From positions 667,132-731,131 of the forward strand of contig SVAJ01000001.1 of NCBI GenBank assembly GCA_015059435.1: 64,000 bases of DNA. The letters run 5' to 3'. Position 1 is the stretch's first letter; every line of letters starts with the position of its first letter. Both the position numbers and the translations under genes were made by a program. Below, piece by piece: positions 43,634 through 52,438 of the stretch. The notes beneath the pieces are model-generated. The model saw only the letters and a program-made list of their open reading frames with translations, ran no database searches and was not told where the DNA came from. This DNA is from Bacillota bacterium. GTDB taxonomy: Bacteria; Bacillota_I; Bacilli_A; RF39; UBA660.

Positions 43634-44631
43634 GTAGTGCTTTCATTTTGTTTTTTAATATTATCAATAATTTGTTCCATATATTTTTTATATTCTTTTT
43701 TTAGTTCACTATCATTCCATGTTATATGATTCTTTTCTCTTATTTCCATAAGAGCAGTGTAGTGAATAGTTGAATCAGTTAATTTTTCTTCAGTTAATTT
43801 TTCTTTAATTTCTTTCTTAACAGATTTTAAAGATGGTTTTTTCTTTTGATCTGTTTTTAGAATTATATGATATCCATATTCTGTTTTAACTGGTTCTTTA
43901 GTATATTTATTTTTTTCTAATTTTTTAGCAGCATTAGTAAATTCTTCTACCATATCATCATTAGAAAAATATCCTAAGTCTCCACCATCATTTTTAGTAG
44001 TGTCATCTTCTGAATATTTTTTAGCTAGTTTTTCAAATTTTTCACCTTTATTTAATTTTTTTATGATATCTTCAGCTTTTTTCTTAGCTTCACTATCAGC
44101 TTTTTTCTTTTCTTCATCTGTTGCGTTTTCTTTAGATTTTACTTTTATTAGTATATGACTAGCTTTCATTTCTCCAGTTATTTTATCATTGTAGTATTTT
44201 TTTATTTCATCATCTTTTATTGAATCTTTAACATAATCTTCTACAGCTAATTTTCTTTTATACTCAAGACTTAGCATACTCTTTAATTCATCTTCAGAAT
44301 TAACTCCAAAGTATTGTTTAATTACATTTAAATAAGTTTCATCATCTTGATAAGTTGATTTTATTTGTTTTATTTGAGTATTAATTTCCTTTTTTTCTTT
44401 TTCATCAGTTTTATACTTTTTATCTAGTATTTGATGATCAACCATATCAATTAACTTTGATATATTTGCTTTTTTTATTTGATTATAATAATCTGTTGCA
44501 CTTATTTCAGTACTACCAATTTTTACAGCTGTTTTGTTTCCACCTTTTAATTCTGCTTTTTTACCACATCCTGTTAATACTAAAGTTAGGGCAGATACAA
44601 AAACTAAGCTTTTAATAATTTTTTTATTCAT
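43627..44631 (-). CDS. prsA: Foldase lipoprotein PrsA (peptidyl-prolyl isomerase)
   Basis: Helps secreted proteins fold outside the membrane. 334 residues. Lipobox V-L-T-G-C with C22 lipidated. The parvulin domain is at about 150-245: ASHILIKV, KLAKKYSEDDTTKNDGGDLGYF, VKTEYGYHIIL. N- and C-terminal helical chaperone regions flank it. It has its own promoter. Confidence 0.95.
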   Translation of the reverse strand: MNKKIIKSLVFVSALTLVLTGCGKKAELKGGNKTAVKIGSTEISATDYYNQIKKANISKLIDMVDHQILDKKYKTDEKEKKEINTQIKQIKSTYQDDETYLNVIKQYFGVNSEDELKSMLSLEYKRKLAVEDYVKDSIKDDEIKKYYNDKITGEMKASHILIKVKSKENATDEEKKKADSEAKKKAEDIIKKLNKGEKFEKLAKKYSEDDTTKNDGGDLGYFSNDDMVEEFTNAAKKLEKNKYTKEPVKTEYGYHIILKTDQKKKPSLKSVKKEIKEKLTEEKLTDSTIHYTALMEIREKNHITWNDSELKKEYKKYMEQIIDNIKKQNESTTK

Positions 44632-44654
44632 ATTTAATCCTCCTGTACTTATTT

Positions 44655-44683
44655 ATAATAGCAAAAAAACAATGTTGTTGCAA
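44655..44683 (-). promoter_or_regulatory. Promoter of prsA
   Basis: On the minus strand TTGCAA (44678-44683), 17-base spacer, TATTAT (44655-44660), about 23 bases before the start codon. Confidence 0.7.
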
Positions 44684-44761
44684 TAATTGTGATAGATATA
44701 ATCACAAAAATTAGATTTTTCCATAAAATATTTTGAAAGCATATAAAAAGGAGGAATATTA

Positions 44762-44842
44762 ATGAATAGTTGTTCATCATCTTCGGCTATTATATTAGTT
44801 TTATTTATTCTTTTAGTTATAGTTTTAGGTGCTTATATTTAA
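44762..44842 (+). CDS. YjcZ-like tiny sporulation membrane peptide (1)
   Basis: 26 residues: MNSCSSSSA followed by a hydrophobic helix IILVLFILLVIVLGAYI. AAAAGGAGG precedes the ATG. The shape (short Cys/Ser/Gly head, then L-V-L-F-I-L-L-V-I) matches the YjcZ family of very small spore-associated proteins. The second peptide starts 12 bases later, with a GGAGG that immediately follows this stop. Confidence 0.72.
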   Translation: MNSCSSSSAIILVLFILLVIVLGAYI

Positions 44843-44854
44843 GGAGGTGTAAAT

Positions 44855-44974
44855 ATGGCTTGTCCTGAAAATAATAACAATAATAATAGAAGAGGTGGAA
44901 GTGGTTTCTTACTAATAATAGTTTTATATATATTATTGGTTATTTTATTAAATGATAATAATAACTTCTATTAA
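44855..44974 (+). CDS. YjcZ-like tiny sporulation membrane peptide (2)
   Basis: 39 residues: a polar head with CPENNNNNN and RRGGSG, a helix FLLIIVLYILLVILL and an Asn-rich tail ending NNNFY. AAGGAGGTG precedes the ATG. It forms an operon with the first peptide and ends in a bidirectional terminator. Role in the spore membrane or coat is inferred from family resemblance only. Confidence 0.65.
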   Translation: MACPENNNNNNRRGGSGFLLIIVLYILLVILLNDNNNFY

Positions 44975-44976
44975 AA

Positions 44977-45007
44977 AAATAAACACTAGAATATAGTGTT
45001 TATTTTT
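44977..45007. terminator. Bidirectional terminator
   Basis: AAATAAACACTA-GAATA-TAGTGTTTATTT between the YjcZ-like pair and the minus-strand HIT gene. Confidence 0.8.
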
Positions 45008-45398
45008 CTGTTAATTTGTTATAAACTTCATCTAAATCTATTAATAAGTCTTTATTATAGTTATAATCTATTAAATCATTTTCATATCTAGGTGTTAAAT
45101 GAATATGAAAATGTTTTATTTCTTGACCTAAAAAGTTATTTTCAGATATTGTTAATCCTTCACAATTTAGTTTTTCTTTTAATAGTGGATATAATTTATC
45201 TCTTATTATTTTAAAACTATGTGAAATAATTTCTTCTTTAATATCTAAAATGTTTACATAATGTTCTTTTGGTAGAACTAGTAAATGTCCATTAGATGTT
45301 GGATTAATGTTCATAATAACTTTTATTAAGTCATCCTCATAAATAGTTTTTGATGGTAATTCACCTTTAATAATTTTACAAAAAATACAATCGTTCAT
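45000..45398 (-). CDS. HIT family nucleotide hydrolase/transferase
   Basis: 132 residues. The histidine triad HFHIHLTP (H-x-H-x-H) and the zinc-type N-terminus CIFCKIIKGELPSKTIYEDD are clear. HIT proteins hydrolyse AMP-lysine, Ap4A or similar nucleotides; the substrate is unknown. It follows the 45408 gene by 9 bases with TAGGAGG in between, forming a two-gene operon. Confidence 0.92.
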   Translation of the reverse strand: MNDCIFCKIIKGELPSKTIYEDDLIKVIMNINPTSNGHLLVLPKEHYVNILDIKEEIISHSFKIIRDKLYPLLKEKLNCEGLTISENNFLGQEIKHFHIHLTPRYENDLIDYNYNKDLLIDLDEVYNKLTEK

Positions 45399-45407
45399 AC
45401 TAACCTC

Positions 45408-46163
45408 CTAATTTAAATACTTGTATGTAATATCATATTTATTTAAAATATCACTTGGTTTCTTATTTATTATATCATTAATTACCAAAATTAGATCATT
45501 ACTTTCTATTAATTCAGATGTAATACCGTTTATTTCAATAGATTTAGTAATATCTTCTTTATTAGTAATAGTAATATTATATGTTCTTGGCGTTATACTC
45601 TTACTTTGTAGTGTTTTATATAATTCTAATATTTCATTATAAATATTTTTATTAGTTAACTTATTTACTTCTAATTCAGTATATATATCATAAATTTTTA
45701 GGTTAACTAAATTATTTTCATTGATGATTCTTTCTTTTACTAGAGTAGAAAAATCATTTAAGTTCTTATCAATTTTTACGTTTATTTCATATTTAATATT
45801 TTTATTTATTTCTTTTTCTATATCTTTAGATATTTTTGATAGAAGTGTTTTTCCTTCTATATAATCTTTTTTATAAGTACTAGATATTTTTCTATCTTGA
45901 TAGTTTATTTTAAAATATAGATTTTTATTTTCTTTAGATATTACTTTTAGAGTATATGTCATATTTTTATGAGTTGTTTTATTTATTATGACGTCATCTT
46001 TTATACTTTTATAGTGTTCGTTAAAGTAGTTGTTTAGTTTCTTATCTACTTTAGGAATATAATAAAATGAGAATTTTTCATTTACTATTATTACTCCAAA
46101 TACTATAAATACTACTAAAAATAATAGGGCCATTCCAATACTTAGTCTCTTTTCTTGTTTCAT
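45408..46163 (-). CDS. Membrane-anchored extracytoplasmic protein, unknown
   Basis: 251 residues. One membrane helix (about 10-28, MALLFLVVFIVFGVIIV) after a short basic N-terminus; the rest is a polar outer domain with many Lys, Asn, Ile and Glu and an alternating strand pattern that could hold two similar subdomains (around 45-110 and 165-225). AGGTGATTAT precedes the ATG. No family recognised; it heads the operon with the HIT gene. Confidence 0.65.
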   Translation of the reverse strand: MKQEKRLSIGMALLFLVVFIVFGVIIVNEKFSFYYIPKVDKKLNNYFNEHYKSIKDDVIINKTTHKNMTYTLKVISKENKNLYFKINYQDRKISSTYKKDYIEGKTLLSKISKDIEKEINKNIKYEINVKIDKNLNDFSTLVKERIINENNLVNLKIYDIYTELEVNKLTNKNIYNEILELYKTLQSKSITPRTYNITITNKEDITKSIEINGITSELIESNDLILVINDIINKKPSDILNKYDITYKYLN

Positions 46164-46294
46164 ATAATCACCTAGTAATATTTTAACTTATAGGTGGATG
46201 GATTGCAATTAAATATAAGTTTAATTTTTTTTAAATAGTTATTGTTTTAGATATTGATTTATGATATTATTATTAATAATAGGTGGTGTTTTTT

Positions 46295-47893
46295 ATGATG
46301 CAAGTACAAAAAGGAAATGTAGAATATGCAGGAAGAAATGATATAGTTATTACTTATGGTCAATTAGAAAATGGTAAACAATACTATTTTATTGATGGTG
46401 GAGATTTAGGTAATGGTAATTATATTGCTACTACAACTTTACTTGAAGCTATCTCTTCTAAAACTGAACCTAAAAACTTAGGTGTTATTAATAGTGAAGG
46501 AGAAGAAGTAATTCCTTTTGAACATAAATCTATTAAGATCATTAATGATAAATATTTATTAGTTGTTCTTACTACACCTATTAGTCAATCAGTTATTGAT
46601 GTAGCTTTAGAAAAAGAAAAAGTTAAGAGTAGTGTTGATTCTCTTACTACTAGTGGTTTAATTACTACTGCTACTGCTATTAAAGAAAGTGTTGGTACTA
46701 AGATGGCATTAGATAATGGTAAGTTTATTTTTAATGATCAAGCTAGTGAAGCTACTATCTATGATTATGAAGGAAATAATGTATTAAACGGTGAATATTA
46801 TAGTTTTATTGGTTTAGGGGATACAGGTTTCTATTTAAGTAAGAATGTTGTTAACTCACCAGTAGAGAAATTTGATTTTGCTGGTAAAAAAGATAATGTT
46901 CAAGAAGGAACAATTGAAGAAACTGTACCAGTAGAAGTTAGTGAAGATATATCTACTGAAGTTCAAACTGAACCAGAAGAACAAGTAGAAGAAATGAAAA
47001 TAGAAGATAGTGAAATATCTATACCAGCTGAGGAAACTTCAGAAGTTGAAAATATTGAAGCAGAAGAAGTAAATACTACTGTAGAAGAGCAAAAAGTGGA
47101 AACTGCTAGTGAAGATGATTTAGATATTGCTAATGTTTCAGTTGATGCTACTAAAATAGATGAAGCACTTAATAGTGAAGAGAGTGAAGATGTTGTTGAA
47201 GAGGCACCAGTTGAACAAGTAGAAGAAACACAAGAAGTTAGTGAAGATATATCTACTGAAGTTCAAACTGAACCAGAAGAAGATAGTGATGAATTAAATA
47301 TAGCTGATAGTATGCCTATAGCAGATGATAATATGAATAAAGAGGAGGATGTTATGAAGGAACAATTTGATTCAAAATTCAAATTAAATGTAGATGATTA
47401 TACTCCGGAAGAATCTAATTATTCTGATGTTGTTGAATCTAAATATTCTGATGATAATCTTTATAACTATTCTGATACATATTATGAAGAACCAGTTAGT
47501 AGAGGAGATTCTATTTTACCAACTGCTATTTCTACTATGAATAATTTGATTAGACAAAATAAAGATCAAAAAGAAAAAATAGAAGTATTAGATAATAGAA
47601 ATAATTCTTTAAAAGATAAGATTTCTAGTTATGAAAATATAGTAAGTAAACTAGAAAATAAAAATCAATTATTAGAAAGTCAAACAAGACAAATGGAAGA
47701 TAAAATTCATGGTCAATCTGAAATAATTGAAAAACAAAATAGAGAAATAGTTAACTTAAGAGAAAAATTAGAAAATCAAAGAAGAAGTGAAGCTGATTTG
47801 GCTAATCTATTAAGAACTGCTCAAGGTGTATTAACTGATAACAGTTATGGTTATAGTGATGATGAGTATACAACTTATCAAAGAGTTGCTTAA
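46295..47893 (+). CDS. Acidic repeat and coiled-coil protein
   Basis: 533 residues from the ATG at 46295 (AGGTGGTG upstream, which also contains the rejected GTG starts). Three parts: a compact N-terminal domain (about 1-200) with a beta-rich pattern; a Glu-rich disordered middle (about 205-400) containing two copies of VSEDISTEVQTEPEE encoded by a 49-base exact repeat; and a coiled coil (about 408-510, IRQNKDQKEKIEVLDN onward). No membrane helix or signal peptide, so likely cytoplasmic. No family recognised. Confidence 0.7.
   Translation: MMQVQKGNVEYAGRNDIVITYGQLENGKQYYFIDGGDLGNGNYIATTTLLEAISSKTEPKNLGVINSEGEEVIPFEHKSIKIINDKYLLVVLTTPISQSVIDVALEKEKVKSSVDSLTTSGLITTATAIKESVGTKMALDNGKFIFNDQASEATIYDYEGNNVLNGEYYSFIGLGDTGFYLSKNVVNSPVEKFDFAGKKDNVQEGTIEETVPVEVSEDISTEVQTEPEEQVEEMKIEDSEISIPAEETSEVENIEAEEVNTTVEEQKVETASEDDLDIANVSVDATKIDEALNSEESEDVVEEAPVEQVEETQEVSEDISTEVQTEPEEDSDELNIADSMPIADDNMNKEEDVMKEQFDSKFKLNVDDYTPEESNYSDVVESKYSDDNLYNYSDTYYEEPVSRGDSILPTAISTMNNLIRQNKDQKEKIEVLDNRNNSLKDKISSYENIVSKLENKNQLLESQTRQMEDKIHGQSEIIEKQNREIVNLREKLENQRRSEADLANLLRTAQGVLTDNSYGYSDDEYTTYQRVA
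46933..47281 (+). repeat. 49-base exact direct repeat, copies 300 bases apart
   Basis: Bases 46933-46981 and 47233-47281 are identical. The offset is exactly 300 bases (100 codons), so both copies are in the same frame and encode the same acidic peptide block. Confidence 0.9.
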
Positions 47894-47918
47894 AGTGGAG
47901 TAATCCACTTTTTTAATT
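47890..47918 (+). terminator. Terminator after coiled-coil gene
   Basis: AAAGTGGA-GTAA-TCCACTTT followed by TTT. Confidence 0.8.
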
Positions 47919-47985
47919 GTTTTATTATGTTTATTGTGATAGAATATAGTTGTTTATTTCGATGTGAATTTGGAGATGATTACAT

Positions 47986-48738
47986 ATGTTAGAAGTAAAG
48001 AAATTATCTGCTAAGGTTATAGGAGCAGAAGATAATATATTAAATAATTTATCACTTAAAATAAATGATGGTGAAATACATGTAATTATGGGTCCTAATG
48101 GTACTGGTAAAAGTACACTTTCTAAAGTTATAATGGGACATTATAATTATGAAGTTACTTCTGGAGATGTTTTAATTGATGGAGAATCAATTAATAATTT
48201 AGAAGTTGATGAAAGAGCAAAAAAAGGTATCTTTTTATGTATGCAAGATCCTACTGTTATTGAAGGTGTTTCTAATAGTGAATTTATAAGAACCGCTTTA
48301 AATGAGAAAAGTGATACTAATGTTAATTTATATACATTTATTAAAGAAATGGATGAAGAAATGGAGAAATTAGCATTAGATCCTAGTATGTTACATAGAT
48401 CTTTGAACTCTGGTTTTAGTGGTGGAGAAAAGAAAAAGAATGAAGTACTACAACTAAAGTCTTTAAAACCTAAATATATTATTTTAGATGAAATAGATAG
48501 TGGATTAGATGTGGATAGTTTAAAAGTTGTATGTGACAATATATGTGAATATTTAAATGAAAATAAAGATGCATCTGTTTTAATCATTACACATTATCCT
48601 AGAATACTAGAATATATTAAACCTGATTTTGTACATGTTTTATCTAATGGTAAAATAATAAAAACTGGTGATATGTCTTTAGCCTTAGATATAGAGAAGA
48701 ATGGTTATTCTATAGTTAATGGTGATTATAATGAGTAA
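47986..48738 (+). CDS. sufC: Fe-S cluster assembly ATPase SufC
   Basis: ABC-type ATPase of the SufBCD scaffold. 250 residues. Walker A GPNGTGKST, signature LNSGFSGGEKKKNEVLQL, Walker B YIILDEIDSGLD and the switch His in IITHYPRIL. First gene of the suf operon (sufC, short sufD, sufS, sufU, sufB), the Bacillus order. It overlaps the sufD-like gene by 8 bases. Confidence 0.97.
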   Translation: MLEVKKLSAKVIGAEDNILNNLSLKINDGEIHVIMGPNGTGKSTLSKVIMGHYNYEVTSGDVLIDGESINNLEVDERAKKGIFLCMQDPTVIEGVSNSEFIRTALNEKSDTNVNLYTFIKEMDEEMEKLALDPSMLHRSLNSGFSGGEKKKNEVLQLKSLKPKYIILDEIDSGLDVDSLKVVCDNICEYLNENKDASVLIITHYPRILEYIKPDFVHVLSNGKIIKTGDMSLALDIEKNGYSIVNGDYNE

Positions 48739-49306
48739 AACAATATATATATTAGATAACGAAAATAAAGATTATAAATATAATATAGAAGAAGATACTA
48801 TTATTTATCATTTTTCTATTAATTCTAGTAGTAATGTAGAAATTAATATGAATAAAGAAAATACTACTTTATATTATTACTACAATAATATTAATTATGA
48901 TAATAATACTTTTAATATTAAAGTAAATCATAATGTAAGTAATACCCATAGTGAAGTTTTTAATCATGGAGTTAATGTATATGATAATTATTTAACTTAT
49001 AGTGTTGATGGTACAGTACTTAAAAATAGTAGTAAATGTATTTGTAATCAAGATAATCAGATTATTAATATAAATAATGGTAAAAGTACTATTAAACCTA
49101 ATTTATTTATTGATAATTATGATGTAGATAGTAATCATTCTGCTTATATAGGTAAATTTAAAGATGAGACATTATTTTATTTAATGAGTAGAGGTATAAG
49201 TAAAAGATCTGCATATTTATTATTATTAAAAAGTTTCTTAATTAATAGTGATAGTATAGATTTAAATAAAATAGATGAATTTATTTTAGAAATTAATAAA
49301 ATTTAG
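48731..49306 (+). CDS. sufD: Half-length SufD-like protein
   Basis: 191 residues from the ATG at 48731, within the end of sufC. Position and the C-terminal block LFYLMSRGISKRSAYLLLLKSFL (also found in SufB as LFYMMSRGISRERATELI) identify it as the SufD partner, but normal SufD has about 400 residues or more. The N-terminal helical region is missing and the beta-helix core is reduced and very rich in Asn, Tyr and Ile. The frame is clean and the ribosome site of sufS follows, so it looks like a shortened but working gene. Confidence 0.78.
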   Translation: MSKTIYILDNENKDYKYNIEEDTIIYHFSINSSSNVEINMNKENTTLYYYYNNINYDNNTFNIKVNHNVSNTHSEVFNHGVNVYDNYLTYSVDGTVLKNSSKCICNQDNQIININNGKSTIKPNLFIDNYDVDSNHSAYIGKFKDETLFYLMSRGISKRSAYLLLLKSFLINSDSIDLNKIDEFILEINKI

Positions 49307-49317
49307 GAGGTGAAATT

Positions 49318-50514
49318 ATGAAGCGAGAAGACTTTCCTATGTTAGATGGAAATATAGTATATTTTGATAATGGGGCTACTACATTAAAACCTAAATGTGT
49401 AGTAGATGACATATCCGATTATTATTTAGAACATACATCTAATATTCATAGAGGAGATTATGATGCTGCTATTAAAACTAATAAGTTATATGATGAGACT
49501 AGAGAAATAGTTGCTAAGTTTATTAATGCTAACAGTTCTAATGAAGTTGTTTTTACTAGTGGTACGACTCAATCTATTAATATGGTTGTATTTGGTTATA
49601 TGAAGAAGCATTTAAGAAAAGGTGATGAAATATTACTTACTAAGTCTGAGCATGCTTCTAATGTATTACCTTGGATTAAATTAGCAGAAGAGATTGGTGT
49701 AGTTATAAAATATATTCCATTAAATGAAGAATATGAATTAACAATTGATAATTTATTGAAAGCAATTACTCCAAATACTAAAGTTATTTCAATAGCGCAT
49801 GTTACTAATGTAATAGGTGATGTTAGAGATATAGAAGAGATTGGTAGAATATGTGAAGAGAAAAAAATTTTATTTAATGTAGATGGAGCACAAAGTGTTC
49901 CTCATATGAAAGTTGATTTTAAAAAATGTAATATTGATTTTTTAAGTTTTTCTGCACATAAAATGTTAGGACCTACAGGGGTAGGAGTATTAGTTGGTAA
50001 ATATGATTTATTAGAAGATATGGATCCTATTATGTATGGTGGAGGAATGAATCAATTTTTTGAAGAAGATAATAGTTATGAAGTAAAACATAGTCCTATT
50101 AAGTTTGAAGCTGGTACTCCATCTATTGCGGGAGTAATTGGTCTTAGAAGAGCTATTTTATATTTAGAAGAAATCGGTATGGATAATATTCATAAATATG
50201 AAGTTGAATTAAAGAAATATATGGTTAGTGAACTAGAAAAAATTCCTAATATAGTTATGTATAATAAAAACTCTAATAGTGGAATACTTGCTTTTAATAT
50301 TAAAGATGTTTTTAGTCAAGATACATCTGTTTATTTAAATCATTATAATATATATGTAAGAGCAGGTAATCATTGTACTAAGATGTTAAAAGATGAAATA
50401 AAGATTAAAAATACTGTTAGAGTTAGTCTATATTTATATAATACAAAAGAAGATATTGATAGATTAGTAGAAGTTTTAAAGAATAGTAAAGATATATTTA
50501 AAATAGTAATTTAG
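49318..50514 (+). CDS. sufS: Cysteine desulfurase SufS
   Basis: PLP enzyme that takes sulfur from cysteine for Fe-S assembly. 398 residues. YFDNGATTLKP at the start, the PLP Lys in SFSAHKMLGPTGVGVL, and the active-site Cys in VRAGNHCTKML. GGAGGTG precedes the ATG. SufU, encoded 8 bases downstream, is its usual sulfur acceptor. Confidence 0.97.
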   Translation: MKREDFPMLDGNIVYFDNGATTLKPKCVVDDISDYYLEHTSNIHRGDYDAAIKTNKLYDETREIVAKFINANSSNEVVFTSGTTQSINMVVFGYMKKHLRKGDEILLTKSEHASNVLPWIKLAEEIGVVIKYIPLNEEYELTIDNLLKAITPNTKVISIAHVTNVIGDVRDIEEIGRICEEKKILFNVDGAQSVPHMKVDFKKCNIDFLSFSAHKMLGPTGVGVLVGKYDLLEDMDPIMYGGGMNQFFEEDNSYEVKHSPIKFEAGTPSIAGVIGLRRAILYLEEIGMDNIHKYEVELKKYMVSELEKIPNIVMYNKNSNSGILAFNIKDVFSQDTSVYLNHYNIYVRAGNHCTKMLKDEIKIKNTVRVSLYLYNTKEDIDRLVEVLKNSKDIFKIVI

Positions 50515-50522
50515 GTGATAGA

Positions 50523-50948
50523 ATGGATAATAATTTAAGAAGAGAAATTATACTTGATAATTATCAACATCCTATGAATAAGAAATTAGTAGATGATGAT
50601 AGTTATTTAAGTACTAATTATAATAGTGAAAGTTGTATTGATAATTTAACTATACAGATGAAAATAGAAGATAATATTATTAAAGATATTGTGTTTGATG
50701 GAGAAGCTTGTGCTATTAGTACTTCAGCTACATCTATATTTATTAGAAGTTTAATTGGTAAGAGTGTAGAAGAAGCTAAAAAAATTATTATTAATTATAA
50801 TAATATGTTACAAGAGAAAGAGTATGATCAAGATTTACTTGGAGAATTAGAAGTTTATAGTGAGATAAGTAAACAACCAAATAGAATTACTTGTGCACTT
50901 CTTCCTAGTACTTGTATTACTAGAATGTTAGAACAGTTAGAAAAATAA
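50523..50948 (+). CDS. sufU: SufU sulfur-transfer protein
   Basis: Zinc-dependent sulfur acceptor that activates SufS in Bacillota. 141 residues. The three cysteine positions are kept: SESCIDN, GEACAIS and ITCALLP; the loop Asp after the first Cys (C-x-D) is also present. A further Cys in PSTCITRML is extra. AGGTGAT precedes the ATG. Confidence 0.93.
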   Translation: MDNNLRREIILDNYQHPMNKKLVDDDSYLSTNYNSESCIDNLTIQMKIEDNIIKDIVFDGEACAISTSATSIFIRSLIGKSVEEAKKIIINYNNMLQEKEYDQDLLGELEVYSEISKQPNRITCALLPSTCITRMLEQLEK

Positions 50949-50969
50949 AATTAGAATCGTGGTGATTAG

Positions 50970-52283
50970 ATGGAAATAGTAGGTATTGATAAAGAGAAAG
51001 TAGAAAAGATTTCTAGTTTAAAAAATGAAGAAGGTTGGATTAGAGATTTTAGACTTGAAAGTTATAAGAATTTTGTTGATATTGATATGCCTAAATTTGG
51101 TCCTAAGATTGATTTAGATTTTAATAAAATTATTTATTATAAAAGAGACGATAAAGATTTAAAAATAGAAAGTGACTGGAATAATGTATTGAAACCAGTT
51201 GTTGATGAATTAGATGAACTTGGGGTAATAGAAAGTGAACAACATCTTGGTGGTATGGGTGTTCAATATGAGAGTGAAGTAATATATCATAAGATGTTAG
51301 AGGAATTAGAAAAGAAAAAAGTAATTTTTACTTCTATTGAAGATGCTATGAAAAAGTATCCTGATTTAGTAAAAAAATATTTTGGAAAAATAGTAAGTAA
51401 TAATGAAAATAAATTTTCTGCTTTAAATGGAGCAGTATTTTCAGGAGGTAGTTTTATTTATATACCGCCTAATACAACATTAGATAGACCACTTCAAAGT
51501 TATTTTAGAATTAATAGTCGTAATATGGGACAATTTGAAAGAACATTAATAATAGTTGATGATAATTCAGATCTTCACTATGTAGAAGGATGTACAGCTC
51601 CTACTTATAGTGAATCGGCTTTACATGCAGCAGTTGTGGAAATATATGTAGGGAAGAATAGTACTTGTCGTTATTCTACTGTTCAAAACTGGGCTACTAA
51701 TGTTTATAATTTAGTTACTAAAAGGGCACTTGTTGATGAGGGTGGAAAAATGGAATGGATAGACGGTAATATTGGAAGTCGTGTTACTATGAAATATCCA
51801 TGTTGTGTATTAAAAGGTGATAATTCTACTGGTACATGTATTACTATTTCTGTTGCTACAAATAATCAAGAGCAAGATAGTGGAGCTAGAATGATTCATT
51901 TAGGAAAAAATACTAAGAGTAATATAATTTCTAAGAGTATTGCGAGTAGTGGTGGTAATGCTACTTATAGAGGTACTGTTAAGATAAAAGAAAATGCAGA
52001 AAATAGTAGTTCACTTGTTCAATGTGATACTTTAATACTTGATGATAAATCAAAGAGTGATACTATTCCCGTTAACTCATGTTTTAATTTAAGTAGTAAT
52101 ATAGAACATGAAGCAACTGTTTCTAAAATAAGTGAAGATAATTTATTTTATATGATGAGTCGTGGTATATCTCGTGAAAGAGCAACTGAATTAATAGTTT
52201 TAGGGTTCTTAGAAAAATTTAGAGAAGAGTTACCAATGGAATATGCAGTTGAGTTAAATCAATTAATAAAAAGAAATTTGTAG
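50970..52283 (+). CDS. sufB: Fe-S cluster assembly scaffold SufB
   Basis: 437 residues. Family blocks: GAVFSGGSFIYIPPNTTLDRPLQSYFRINS, VEGCTAPTYSESALHAAVVEIY, IGSRVTMKYPCCVLKGD, and the C-terminal HEATVSKISEDNLFYMMSRGIS. The conserved cluster-associated Cys and His residues lie in these blocks. Last gene of the suf operon, which ends in a terminator. Confidence 0.97.
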   Translation: MEIVGIDKEKVEKISSLKNEEGWIRDFRLESYKNFVDIDMPKFGPKIDLDFNKIIYYKRDDKDLKIESDWNNVLKPVVDELDELGVIESEQHLGGMGVQYESEVIYHKMLEELEKKKVIFTSIEDAMKKYPDLVKKYFGKIVSNNENKFSALNGAVFSGGSFIYIPPNTTLDRPLQSYFRINSRNMGQFERTLIIVDDNSDLHYVEGCTAPTYSESALHAAVVEIYVGKNSTCRYSTVQNWATNVYNLVTKRALVDEGGKMEWIDGNIGSRVTMKYPCCVLKGDNSTGTCITISVATNNQEQDSGARMIHLGKNTKSNIISKSIASSGGNATYRGTVKIKENAENSSSLVQCDTLILDDKSKSDTIPVNSCFNLSSNIEHEATVSKISEDNLFYMMSRGISRERATELIVLGFLEKFREELPMEYAVELNQLIKRNL

Positions 52284-52314
52284 TAAACTTGTTTATTTAT
52301 GAATATATTGTATT

Positions 52315-52353
52315 CAAAAAGAAATTTTCGTTTAGAAGATTTCTTTTTTTTGT
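52315..52353 (+). terminator. Terminator after the suf operon
   Basis: AAGAAAT and ATTTCTT arms with a loop of about 14 bases, then a T-run. Confidence 0.65.
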
Positions 52354-52387
52354 TTTTCTAGTGGTTTCAATTATTAAAATCTGCGAT

Positions 52388-52416
52388 TTGATTAATTAAA
52401 ATTTTGTAGGTATTAT
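52388..52416 (+). promoter_or_regulatory. Promoter of ssb
   Basis: TTGATT (52388-52393), 17-base spacer, TATTAT (52411-52416), followed closely by the AAAGGAGGTG ribosome site. Confidence 0.7.
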
Positions 52417-52438
52417 ACTCGTCGAAAGGAGGTGAAAG

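Noticed and set aside
48147-48587. Minus-strand open frame of 146 codons
   Set aside because: Complement of sufC; Ser/Leu/Phe-rich composition typical of antisense translation of AT-rich genes.
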